DNA of 64,000 bases, taken from positions 1 through 64,000 of the forward strand of contig NZ_SSNW01000008.1 of NCBI RefSeq assembly GCF_004801315.1, written 5' to 3'. A program made the position numbers and the translations under genes. Shown here one piece after another: positions 17,209 to 25,817 of the stretch. Every line of letters begins with the position of its first letter. Positions within the stretch are counted from its first letter, which is position 1. This stretch comes from Deinococcus sp. Arct2-2 (GTDB lineage Bacteria > Deinococcota > Deinococci > Deinococcales > Deinococcaceae). Under the pieces are notes generated by a model that saw only the letters and a program-made list of their open reading frames with translations, did not search any database and was not told where the DNA came from.

Positions 17209-20136
17209 ATGACTTCATTGCCCGGCTCCGAGGTGGGGGCGTTCGCCTCTCTGGCAGACGACCTTCAGGAGATCACCGAGGCCCTCGCTGCGGCCAGCAC
17301 GGAGCGGGAGGTCATCGAGATTGTGCTCACCCCGGCCGTGCAAGCCCTCGGGGCGGTCGCCGGGATCGTCTTGCTGGTTGACCAGACCGATCAGCAGCTG
17401 AAAATCGCGGGCAGCCAGGGCTACGAAAACGCGACCCCCACCGTGTGGCAGGCAGGGCAGCTTGAAGACCACGTGCTGATCGCAGACATCCTGCGCATGC
17501 GTGAAGCCCGATACTTCGAGTACGCTGGCGCGCTGAAGGAAGCCTACCCAGAACTCGAGAGGCGTACCGAGGGACTGGCAGCGATCGCCCATGCGACGGT
17601 TCCGATGTTCCTGGACAACCGCCCGCTCGGGGTGATCGTGCTCGACTTTACAGAGCCACACCACTTCCCACCCGAGGAACGGCGCTTCCTCACGATCCTC
17701 GCGGGTCAGTGCACGATCGCTCTGGGGCGCGCACAGGCGACCGGAACGCTGGAGGCCCGCGTTGAGGACCGCACCCGGCAACTCGAGGAACAAACTCGCC
17801 GGCTCGAAGAGGAACGGGCCGCCCAAGCGGCCTTCGTGGCCTTCACCGAGGCGGTCGGCAGTGAAACCGATCTCTCTACTCTGGTCGGGCAAGCGATCAC
17901 CGTGCTCCAGGGCCGCTTCCCAGGGGCGAGCATCGGCTACTACGAGGAGGAGGGCAAGCTCTGGAAGGCCCGGGTCTGGAGCCAGGACATGCATCCTGAA
18001 CTGGTCACGGTGATCTCTGCTGGCGTCCCCAGTGAAACGCCGCTGATCTCGGAGGTGCTCCAGACCCGGCAGCCCGTGTTCACCGACGCGTGGGACGCAC
18101 AGCAGCAAGGCGTGGAAGAGAGCAGAGAGTACGGCGCCAGCGCGGGGTATCCCTTAGTGGTGAACGGTGCAGTGCACCGATTGTTGTCCATCGGTCTCCG
18201 GCACACCCGGCGCTGGAGCGAAGCGGACAAAGCGCTGCTGCGGTCGGTCGGGCGGAGCCTGAACTTGGCGCTGGAACGTACCGACGCCGCTCGGCAACTG
18301 CTGCTCCAGAATGCGGAGTTGCAAGCCCACACCCGTGCGCTGGAATCCTTCGCGGAGCTCACACGGGATCTGGCGCTCACCACTGACCCACTCCTGCTCA
18401 TCCGGCGTGCCCAGGAAGTGGTGATGTCAATGCTCGCGGACGGCGCGGCCCTGTATTTCGTGCTTGAGGGCGAGCGCTGGCACAGCCGGGTGCAGCACGG
18501 CAGTCTCCACGCGCCCCAGTTGCAGGCAGCGGTCGACGCGGGCCTCCTGTACTCGGAGACCTATAGCCTGCGGATTCCCTGGACGGCCGGGCAACCGTAC
18601 TTCCAAGACATGTACAACCAAGACGGTGATGGGCTGACCTCGGCCGTGGCCCACATCAATGCGGTCGCCTACTTGCCGCTGCGGATGGAAGGGGCACAGA
18701 CCGGGGTGCTCACGTTCGCTCTCTTCAATCAACGCAGCTGGTCACGCGTGGACCGAGTGGTGCTGGAGACCGTGATCCAGAGTCTTGAGCTGGCCCTGGA
18801 CCGGGCCGCCAAGACCCGCAGGCTCGACGAAGAACGGACTGCCCTGGCGGCCTTCACCCACTTCGCCGAGCGGGTCGGCAGCGAAACCGATGTTGAGGCC
18901 CTGGTCGGGCAGGCCATTGCCATGCTGCACGAGACCTGTGAAGTGGAAGCCGCTTATTTTGAACGGGACGGCGACCTCTTCAGGACCACGGTCTGGAGCC
19001 CCTCGGGCGATCCCACCCTGCTGCCTCTCTTGCACCAAGGCTTCCCCCTGCAGCACTCCGGCATCGCCTTGGGGCTTCAGCAGAACACGGCCGCGTACAT
19101 CGATCACTGGCGGGACACCGGGTTGCTGATCCCGCAGTCGGGGATCTATCAGGCGGTCGCCGGCTACCCCTACTTCGTGGACGGCACGTTGGAGAGCGTG
19201 CTGATGATCGGGTCACAGACGTCGCCGACCTGGGATGAGCGAAGCAAGGGGATCTTCCGCGCCGTAGGGCACAGCCTGAACCTGGCCCTTGACCGGGCAC
19301 GGCAGACCCGGATGGTCACGGTGCAACGCGACCTGCTGAATGCCCGCACCCGCTCGCTGAGCGCGGCCAACGAGGAGTTGGAAGCGTTTGCTTACTCGGT
19401 CTCGCATGACCTGCGCACGCCGGTTCGGCACATGACCAGCTTTGGCCACATGCTCCGCAAGACGTTGGACGACCGGTTGGACGAGAAGTCGGTCCGCTAC
19501 CTGGGCATCATCGATCAGGCGGCGATGCGGATGAACACCTTGATTGATGCCATGCTGGATCTCGCACGCACGTCCCGGCAGCCCCTGTCTTTCCAGCAGG
19601 TTGAGCTTGATGGGCTGGTGAGAACCGTGCGGGTCAGTCTTGAGCCGGATGTGGGTGAGCGGCAGATCGTCTGGGTCATCGGCCCGCTGCCCCGGGTGCT
19701 GGGGGATGCGGGGTTGCTCCAACAGGTAGTTGAGAACCTCCTGAGCAACGCCCTCAAGTACACCGCCCGCAAGGCGGAAGCGCAGATTGAGATCTGGGCG
19801 GAAGACGGCCCACACGACTGGCGGGTCTGTGTGCGGGACAACGGGGTAGGGTTCGATGCCCGCTACGCTCACAAGCTGTTCGGGGTGTTCCAGCGCCTGC
19901 ACCGTCAGGAGGACTTCGAGGGCACTGGCGTGGGACTGGCCAACGTCCGCCGAGTCATCGCCCGGCACGGCGGGACGGTGAGTGCAGAGGGAGAACTGGA
20001 TCAGGGCGCCACCTTCTCATTCACGCTGCCCAAAGAAGGGATGCTCGGAGGTCAGCTGGACTTCAAAGGGGCACAACCGGCTGGAGACGCAGACAGAGGG
20101 ATGAGTGGGGAAGAGGGTCATCGGGACTCTCTGTGA
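17209..20136 (+). CDS. Multi-GAF sensor histidine kinase
   Basis: A 975-residue soluble sensor kinase. The N-terminal two thirds hold about four GAF-like modules joined by helical linkers rich in Arg/Glu; each starts with a phrase like AFxxFxExVGSETD. The kinase core follows: H-box SVSHDLRTP with phospho-acceptor H733, N-box VVENLLSNALKYT, G1 DNGVGFD and G2 GTGVGLANV. No membrane segment is seen, so it should sense a cytoplasmic or diffusible signal. No response regulator lies next to it. The GAF part is paralogous to the broken GGDEF-EAL protein at 441-3365; the two outputs, phosphotransfer and c-di-GMP, share one sensor type. Confidence 0.92.
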   Translation: MTSLPGSEVGAFASLADDLQEITEALAAASTEREVIEIVLTPAVQALGAVAGIVLLVDQTDQQLKIAGSQGYENATPTVWQAGQLEDHVLIADILRMREARYFEYAGALKEAYPELERRTEGLAAIAHATVPMFLDNRPLGVIVLDFTEPHHFPPEERRFLTILAGQCTIALGRAQATGTLEARVEDRTRQLEEQTRRLEEERAAQAAFVAFTEAVGSETDLSTLVGQAITVLQGRFPGASIGYYEEEGKLWKARVWSQDMHPELVTVISAGVPSETPLISEVLQTRQPVFTDAWDAQQQGVEESREYGASAGYPLVVNGAVHRLLSIGLRHTRRWSEADKALLRSVGRSLNLALERTDAARQLLLQNAELQAHTRALESFAELTRDLALTTDPLLLIRRAQEVVMSMLADGAALYFVLEGERWHSRVQHGSLHAPQLQAAVDAGLLYSETYSLRIPWTAGQPYFQDMYNQDGDGLTSAVAHINAVAYLPLRMEGAQTGVLTFALFNQRSWSRVDRVVLETVIQSLELALDRAAKTRRLDEERTALAAFTHFAERVGSETDVEALVGQAIAMLHETCEVEAAYFERDGDLFRTTVWSPSGDPTLLPLLHQGFPLQHSGIALGLQQNTAAYIDHWRDTGLLIPQSGIYQAVAGYPYFVDGTLESVLMIGSQTSPTWDERSKGIFRAVGHSLNLALDRARQTRMVTVQRDLLNARTRSLSAANEELEAFAYSVSHDLRTPVRHMTSFGHMLRKTLDDRLDEKSVRYLGIIDQAAMRMNTLIDAMLDLARTSRQPLSFQQVELDGLVRTVRVSLEPDVGERQIVWVIGPLPRVLGDAGLLQQVVENLLSNALKYTARKAEAQIEIWAEDGPHDWRVCVRDNGVGFDARYAHKLFGVFQRLHRQEDFEGTGVGLANVRRVIARHGGTVSAEGELDQGATFSFTLPKEGMLGGQLDFKGAQPAGDADRGMSGEEGHRDSL

Positions 20137-20316
20137 CGGTGAGTCGCGTAGCCCAGCGATCACCACATCAAAGGTATCGGGGGTGCGTGGATCGCGCAAG
20201 ATTTGCGCTTCCCAGTGCGTGTACGGCAGCAACGTCCTAGGGGACGGGCGGGGGTCGGTCACAACCACTCCACTGGTCGTCTGCGCAACGATCAAGGCGC
20301 CTGACCGCTTGGCCAC
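20017..20316 (-). CDS. Doubtful small protein overlapping the kinase end
   Basis: A frame of 99 codons starting MAKRSGALIVAQTT. The first 60 residues (20137-20316) look protein-like, while the last 40 lie antisense to the kinase 3' end and are probably fortuitous. It sits just downstream of the broken integrase on the same strand. It may be a truncated relic. I recognise no family. Confidence 0.22.
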   Translation of the reverse strand: MAKRSGALIVAQTTSGVVVTDPRPSPRTLLPYTHWEAQILRDPRTPDTFDVVIAGLRDSPSQRVPMTLFPTHPSVCVSSRLCPFEVQLTSEHPFFGQRE

Positions 20317-20390
20317 CGATCATTGGGTTGGGTGGACTGGTCGCCTCTGCCCGGAATGTTCCTCGCTATTGATTGAGAGCTGCCAACCTT

Positions 20391-21346
20391 TCACCAGCCA
20401 GCGAGCGCGTCATTGAGAGCTTGGTCGCTCCATTTGGCGTAGACGCGGGTGGTTTCGATACTGCTGTGGCCGAGATGGCGGGCGGCGTACTCGAAGCTAC
20501 CCGTTTGCCGAACGAGGCGGGTGCCGGCGTAGTGGCGGAAGGCGTGCCAACCCCGGTAGCGGGTCTCCGCCCGTTTGGCAATGACTTGGAGGCGCTGGCG
20601 GGCAGCGGTCTGCGTGCTACCAATGACTGGGCCCTCTTGTGGCAACACCTGTAGTGCCGTGATCAGGGTGCGGGTCAGGGTAACACGGCGAGTTTTTCCG
20701 CCTGTGCCGTGCTGAACGGTCAAGACGCCGCCGGGCAGGTCGAGATCCTTCCAGGTCAACTGCAGGGCTTCCTCGATGCGGAGGCCGCCGTGGGCGCAGA
20801 GGAGAATCAGCGCCCGGTCGCGGGGAGCGGCCATCTTGAGCAGGGCTTGGACTTCGTGATCGGTGTAGGGTTGGCGTTTGTCCTAGGGGGCAGTCTTGTC
20901 CTGAACTGGGCGAGCATCACTGAAGGGATCGAGGGCGGTCGCTCCGGCCCAGCGGAGGGCACGAAAGAGGGCCCGGGCCGCGGCCAGCTGAACGCGAATG
21001 CTGGAGGGTGTCAAACCTGTGACTTCGAGTGACCGGATATAGAGGGCTCCAGCGTCTCGTTCCGGTCGAATGAGGCTGAAGCCGGTTCGCTCAGCGTGCT
21101 GCAGAAGTTTGCCAATGCCTTCCCGGTAAGCACGGGCGGTTCGGGGGACAGTCCCGCGCCTACAGACCCATAGAAAGAGGTGTGGGCTTCGGTCAGCGAC
21201 CAGAGCAGCTCGTGATCCAACTGTTGGGCGGCGACAATAGCGCGGCGGCGGCGTTCCTCGGAGGTGGGGTTGATCCAGCCTCGGGCGGAGGCGAGGGCAT
21301 CTCCTTGGAAGCGAACGAGGGCGAGGCTGAGATCAGAGATGGTCAT
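20391..21346 (-). pseudogene. Tyrosine recombinase (integrase), one frameshift and one TAG
   Basis: The gene reads through in three pieces. The N-terminus (MTISDLSLALVRFQGDALAS) leads into a SAM-like core-binding domain. The frame slips by one base at a G-run on the plus strand (21143-21147). It then meets an in-frame TAG at 20883-20885, between TAP and DKRQPYTDHE. The catalytic domain after the TAG keeps all visible active residues: R in GLRIEEAL, H and R in HAFRHYAGTRL, H in ARHLGH, and the Y nucleophile in TRVYAKW. Restoring two bases would give about 318 residues, normal for XerC/phage-type integrases. A GTG or ATG restart (about 20834) could make only the catalytic half. Confidence 0.85.
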
Positions 21347-21476
21347 TGGCTTGATCAGATGAGCTTATGCCAACAGGCCTTAGCGTAAGGATAAGAGCTT
21401 GGTGGCGAAGAGTGGGCCTTTTTGGTAAGCAAGAGGCGCGGCGGGTAGGGCTCTTCGCATGCTCAAGGAGGCGGGC

Positions 21477-22172
21477 TTACCGCTGACAGGTCAGCCCCAC
21501 CCGGAAACTGGGGGTCGGCGTGGTATAGGCGACTTTGTCCGCTATCAGGTAGCCCGCCGTCAGGCGCTTGGGGTTGAGTTGCACGATCAGTTTGGCCGGA
21601 CGCGGTACTTCGCTGGCGGGTGTCCGGGCGCTCTGGGTATGAAAGCGCAGTTGATAGGTCACGCCGCCCGCCTGCGAGATCTCCTTATACAAGAAGCCTT
21701 CCTCGGCTCCGCGTTCCTCCAAGACCAACGTGTTGCCGTCGGGCTGCACCAGGTCAATAGATTCCAGCCCGGTGTCGTGGAGAGAGGTGCGCGTGGTGGT
21801 GCCATTGCGGAGTGCGACGCTCACGCCCCAGCCGGGACCAAGGCCCACATCCGGCCCAATCGCCTCCACCTTTTTCACGGTCATCCGCCAGATGCCGTTA
21901 AAGAGCGTGTCGCCCACGCACCCTTCCAGCGAGACGCGTTGGTTGACTCCTCCGGGGGCCGCTGCGGTCTGGGTGCCGAGTTTCAGGGTGGTTCCCTGAA
22001 GTGTGGCGGGAATGCCCAAGGTGTTGAGGGCCGAGAGCGGCACATAGGTTTTGCCGTTGATCACGATGGCCGGATCGGGAGTGGGCCGCCCATTGACCGA
22101 CACGTTGTATTTCAGGTCTGCGGCGAGGGCGAACGAGGCCAGCAGGGTCAGGCCGAGAACAATCCGTTTCAT
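21477..22172 (-). CDS. Secreted protein with copper-amine-oxidase-like N-terminal domain
   Basis: A 231-residue precursor starting at ATG 22172, after GGGAG. The signal peptide is clear: MKRIVLGLTLLASFALA. Residues about 22-65 (VNGRPTPDPAIVINGKTYVP) match the short domain often called Cu-amine-oxidase N-terminal, a surface module that does not imply oxidase activity. The remainder has two cysteines, C82-like in EGCVGD and one near the end (LTCQR), that could form a disulfide. The longer open frame upstream is not natural sequence. It neighbours other exported proteins. Confidence 0.75.
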   Translation of the reverse strand: MKRIVLGLTLLASFALAADLKYNVSVNGRPTPDPAIVINGKTYVPLSALNTLGIPATLQGTTLKLGTQTAAAPGGVNQRVSLEGCVGDTLFNGIWRMTVKKVEAIGPDVGLGPGWGVSVALRNGTTTRTSLHDTGLESIDLVQPDGNTLVLEERGAEEGFLYKEISQAGGVTYQLRFHTQSARTPASEVPRPAKLIVQLNPKRLTAGYLIADKVAYTTPTPSFRVGLTCQR

Positions 22173-22467
22173 AGAAGACTCCCAAGTGAGACAGAAGAAG
22201 AGGGGCGAGGCGACTGGAACGGACTTCAGGGCACGCTGCGGGAGGCGGTCACCGCAGGCAACGGCCCTGCTTTCCAGACCCACCGAAGACGGTTGCCCGT
22301 GCGAGTGGAGCAGCAAGCGCCACACGTGGGTTCGTTCGGAAGCTTGCCCAAGCCCCAGCGCTGCCCGGCATTGCACTGAAAACCGGGAAGTTGGGGCCGG
22401 GTGGGAGAGGCGAAAGCCACTGCTGGAGACCTGACCAAAATGCACCTGGCCTGCAGACGCGGTGGTC
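22173..22467. other. Intergenic, nothing clear
   Basis: About 295 bases upstream of the secreted protein gene. The frames here are antisense or fused continuations without natural protein character. It must contain the promoter for the gene ending at 21477, but no consensus box stands out. Confidence 0.4.
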
Positions 22468-22707
22468 TCACGGCGCGGCAGAAAACGGGTGGCCGCATCC
22501 CGCACAAAAGAGGGCGTAGGGCGAGAGGATCGCGGCCTGACAGACTGGACAGGCGCTGAGCAGCTTGGTGCCGTCGTTAACGCAGTAGTGCTCGGGTGAA
22601 TGCCCCGGCACGGCCCGCAGACAGCGGGGACACAGCCGGTAGGTCAGCGGGCTGAAGTCCTGCTCCCGCCGGTTCGCCGCCCCTCTCCAGTTCAGGTCAT
22701 GGTTCAC
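22468..22707 (-). CDS. Small double zinc-ribbon protein
   Basis: A 79-residue protein from GTG 22707, preceded by AAGGAG at good spacing. Two cysteine pairs form zinc ribbons: CPRC (about residue 27) with a later C, and CPVC followed by CAGCGHPF near the end. Such double zinc ribbons usually serve protein or nucleic acid contacts. It lies 32 bases after the ricin-type lectin gene on the same strand and may be co-transcribed. The longer reading frame in which it lies is fortuitous upstream of the GTG. Confidence 0.6.
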   Translation of the reverse strand: MNHDLNWRGAANRREQDFSPLTYRLCPRCLRAVPGHSPEHYCVNDGTKLLSACPVCQAAILSPYALFCAGCGHPFSAAP

Positions 22708-22739
22708 GGAGAACGCTCCTTGAGACGGCAAAGCGGGGT

Positions 22740-23246
22740 TCAGGGCTGAACGGCCACCAACCGCCACAGTTGGCAAGCGCCGCCCGCGTAGGTCGAGCCG
22801 GGATTCAGGCCCAGGGTCGTGGTGCAGTTCACGGCGTCCAGATACCGCCCGTCTGATTTCAGTTGCAAGCGGCTCCAGCCGTCTCCTGCCGGAACGAGTC
22901 GCCACAGTTGGCAGGCCCCGCCCGCATAGGTCGAGCCGGGATTCAGGCGAATCGGCGCGGAGCAGGAGCTGGCATCCAGAAACTGTCCGCCCGACTTGAG
23001 CTGAAGGCGGTACCAGCCGCCCCCCGCCCGCAAAAAGCGCCACGCCTGGCAGGCGCCGTCCGCGTAACTGGACCCCGGATTGAGGGTCACGTTGGCCGTG
23101 CAGTTGGCGGCGTCGAGATACTGACCGTCCGATTTGAGTTGCAGCCGGTAATAGCTGGGCGTCTGGGCACTGACCGACGTGGCGCCGGTCAAGAGGGCGG
23201 CAAGGAGGGCCGTGCGGCAAATGGTGCGGTGTGAGGTGAGGCTCAT
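22740..23246 (-). CDS. Secreted ricin-type beta-trefoil lectin-like protein
   Basis: A 168-residue precursor with a signal peptide (cut near SVSA-QT). The mature part is three near-identical repeats of about 46 residues, each of the form YRLQLKSDGQYLDA...C...LNPGSxYAGGACQLW. The (Q)xW motif ending each repeat and the threefold layout fit the ricin B / beta-trefoil carbohydrate-binding fold. Two cysteines per repeat could form disulfides. Repeats 2 and 3 are most alike, showing recent internal duplication. ATG 23246 follows AGGAG. No enzyme domain is attached, so it should act as an exported binding protein. Confidence 0.75.
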   Translation of the reverse strand: MSLTSHRTICRTALLAALLTGATSVSAQTPSYYRLQLKSDGQYLDAANCTANVTLNPGSSYADGACQAWRFLRAGGGWYRLQLKSGGQFLDASSCSAPIRLNPGSTYAGGACQLWRLVPAGDGWSRLQLKSDGRYLDAVNCTTTLGLNPGSTYAGGACQLWRLVAVQP

Positions 23247-23399
23247 GGCGGCTCCTGGTTTCCCTGAGGCAAAGGGCTGCAGCCTCAGGGAAAGCGCACG
23301 AAGCAGGGAGCGGCGCTGCCGCCTCGGCAGGCAACCTCCCTGTCTGTACAGTGCGCCCCGCCCAGTTACGCGCCGATCAGGAAAACCCCCGATTGCGCC

Positions 23400-24438
23400 G
23401 ATCCTGTCTGGCCAGCGGGCCTGGGTGTGGGGGCCACCTTCAGGCAGGCTGCGCCAAAAAGTCGGCCCAGCGGGGGGCACTCGCTCGCCCACCTCACGCA
23501 GGCGGGCACAGGCGTCGGCATACACCCGGCCCAAACTCCGGTGGTTGCCCGAGGCCCGTAGCGCCTGCAAGGTCAGGCGCAGCGCCGCGAGGTCGTAAGC
23601 TCGGCCTCCAGCAGCAGGCGGGCGCTGCGGGCCGCTTCGTGTGGGTCGGTGGGTAGGGCCGCCTCGATCCGGGCACGCAGGGCCAGGCACAGGGCTTCGG
23701 CCACCGTGTCGTCCTGCCGTTCGGGGGCCGCGTCCTGAAGGTAGGTCCCGCGCCACAGCTGGGTGCTTCCGCCCGTTAAGAACGCGTGCGCATCGGACGC
23801 GACGTGGCCCAGCGCGTAGACCGACGGCGTGGTCTGAATGATCCCGCTGCCCAGCGCGGTTCGGGTGGTGTGCACCAGTTCCCGCAGAGCGGCGGCGGCC
23901 TGAAGCTCCTCGGTGGTGGGATACAGCAGGTCGAGGAGATCGGTGCGGGCCAGGTCGGGGCGGCCCCGCAAACCGGTGTCGAGCAGCGCCGCCAAGAGTT
24001 CGCGGCGTTTGCGGCCCTTCACGGGCATCACCTGACCCAGCGGGCCGCAGCGCATCGGCCCCAGAACCTCTAACCACAGGACCCCGCGCCGGACTCCAGC
24101 GGATCAGCCTTGACGGACAGCCGCTGGAGCCCCGGAAAATAGCGGCCGGCCACACTCGCCAAATTGAGCATCTCGTGCTGCTGGAACCAGGCCATCCGCT
24201 CGGCGGCCCGGTCTGCCCGTCCCGCCACCCGGTCGGCTTCCAGTCCCACTTCCTGCGCGGCGTCGGTGATGCCCTGCGCGTTCAGGTCAGTTTCCAGCTG
24301 TTCGAAGGCCCGCACAGCAGCCTCGCGCGCGCCGGCGGCTTCCAGAGCGTGGGCCTGAGCAAAGCGGGCCATACCCAGCACGCCGGGCGACTCCAACGCG
24401 GCCAATTCCACGGTCTCTTCGGTGTAGGAGGACGGCAT
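23400..24438 (-). pseudogene. TPR/winged-helix (BTAD-like) regulator with at least two frameshifts
   Basis: Reading from ATG 24438 (MPSSYTEETVELAALES), a helical TPR-like start runs to SVKADPLESGAG. There the frame must shift at a C-run on the plus strand (24082-24085) to continue as LWLEVLGPMRCGPLGQVM. A winged-helix part follows (KGRKRRELLAALLDTGLRG, DLLDLLYP). A second shift near 23598-23605 continues as YDLAALRLTLQALRASGNHR, a typical BTAD end. The 3' end is unclear; the last frame runs without a stop into the lectin gene. Each break is one base. The parts resemble SARP-type activators such as the intact gene at 25818, so this is a decayed or mis-sequenced relative. Confidence 0.65.
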
Positions 24439-24746
24439 TCCCCCTAAGGTACAGTCCCCACCCGGTGCAGGAAGGCGCAAATGGGGTGGGAGCAGGTCAG
24501 GACAAACACGCGGGTGTTCGTTCGCCTCGCGCGCCCCTGTCTGCTCCTGGCCGAAGAATCAAGCGGGAGTGGGAGGTGAAGGGTTGTGTTGCCTAAAATG
24601 GGCCGGGGGAGGCGGACCGGCCGTAACCGACACTCAGCTCTCCCGCCACCATTTCCCAGCAACAACCCATGAGGAACGAACCACGCGTCCGGGCCCCGGA
24701 GAGCGAACCAGCGTTTTGGCGCGCCCTCCGCCGACAGTCTGCAGGG
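24439..24746. other. Intergenic, nothing clear
   Basis: About 300 bases between the regulator pseudogene and the S74-type protein gene. It is GC-rich with no convincing frame, no strong palindrome and no evident promoter. Confidence 0.4.
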
Positions 24747-25502
24747 TCACTCCGCGCGTTCGAGGGCATTCAAACGCAACGTGAAAGCGGCGAGCTGACG
24801 TTCAAGTGCCTGAATGCGTGCCCCCCGCTCCTCCAGTCGTGCGTTCAGGCCCTGAATGGCCGCCAGGGCCACCCCCTGCGCGTCCACCGTGTTGATGCTG
24901 AGTGTGTCGCCGCCGTTCAGGCCGAAGGCCGCCGCGAAATCCTGCGCCATCGGGCCGAGGTGCTGCACGTTCGCCTGATCGTCCCGGTAATTCCAACGTT
25001 CGATGGGCAGCCGCGTCACGCGGTCGAGCACCTCTTCGGAATCCACACTTCGGAAGTTCGCTTTGGCGTTGCGGTCACTGCGGTTGTTAAAGCCGCGGGC
25101 CGTCACGACCCCAGTGGCGTTGTTGAGCTGCACATTGAGCTGACCCGTGGGCGAAATCAGGCTGACGGTGCCGTTCGCGGCGATCTCGAACTCGTGCTCG
25201 CCGCCGTTGGGCCCGAAGGCTTTGAGAAATTGCCCCGTGCCCGCCTGCGAGAGGACGACGGCCGCGTCGGCGGTGCCGGAGCGGGTGTTGCCCAGAACGG
25301 CGGCGATGCCGCCCGCCGTGTTGTACGCCTGAAGCGTGGCGTTCGGGATGCGGCTGCCGGAGCCACTGAGCACCAACGGCACGCCGACTGTCTGGGCGAG
25401 GGCGAGGGTCACACCGAGGCCGGCGGTGAGGGCGGCGCCACGCACGAAGGCCGAGCGCCGCTGGGAACGGAGGGTGGGGGCGGTAGGGGTAGAGGTGGTC
25501 AT
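24747..25502 (-). CDS. Exported protein with peptidase S74 (intramolecular chaperone) domain
   Basis: A 251-residue protein from ATG 25502, after AAGGA. The N-terminus has RSQRRSAF followed by a hydrophobic stretch, a likely signal or Tat-like peptide. The middle is Ala/Gly/Asn-rich and beta-helix-like. The C-terminus (from FNNRSDRNAKANFRSVDSEE) is the S74 auto-processing chaperone domain: S-D-x-x-x-K, then RLPIERWNYR, HLGPMAQDF and a closing coiled coil. By family this domain trimerises fibre proteins and then cuts itself off. Such domains are usual in phage tail fibres, but here it is in a chromosomal exported protein. The catalytic SD pair is present. Confidence 0.8.
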   Translation of the reverse strand: MTTSTPTAPTLRSQRRSAFVRGAALTAGLGVTLALAQTVGVPLVLSGSGSRIPNATLQAYNTAGGIAAVLGNTRSGTADAAVVLSQAGTGQFLKAFGPNGGEHEFEIAANGTVSLISPTGQLNVQLNNATGVVTARGFNNRSDRNAKANFRSVDSEEVLDRVTRLPIERWNYRDDQANVQHLGPMAQDFAAAFGLNGGDTLSINTVDAQGVALAAIQGLNARLEERGARIQALERQLAAFTLRLNALERAE

Positions 25503-25817
25503 GAGGCACATCCTTGTGGAACACTTGGAGATTTTGGACAAACCCAGATCGTGGGTGATCGGCTGTCGTTCCGTTGGCTACGTGGGCACATTGACCTCCC
25601 CGGTCAGCATTTCCGTTGCCGCCTTGTGAAACCCACCCTAGGAAACGGGGCGTCACAACGGCGACACCCGGCTGTGGGGCCAAGCGTCACAGGCACTGTC
25701 CAGGCCACTTTCCCGCACAGGTTGGAATGGCCCCGGTTGCAGGCCCCGAACAGGCGCCCTGAGAAGTTCAACACGCACCTGTTCAGTCGCGGTGAATTTT
25801 AGGTTTACACTCGGCCC

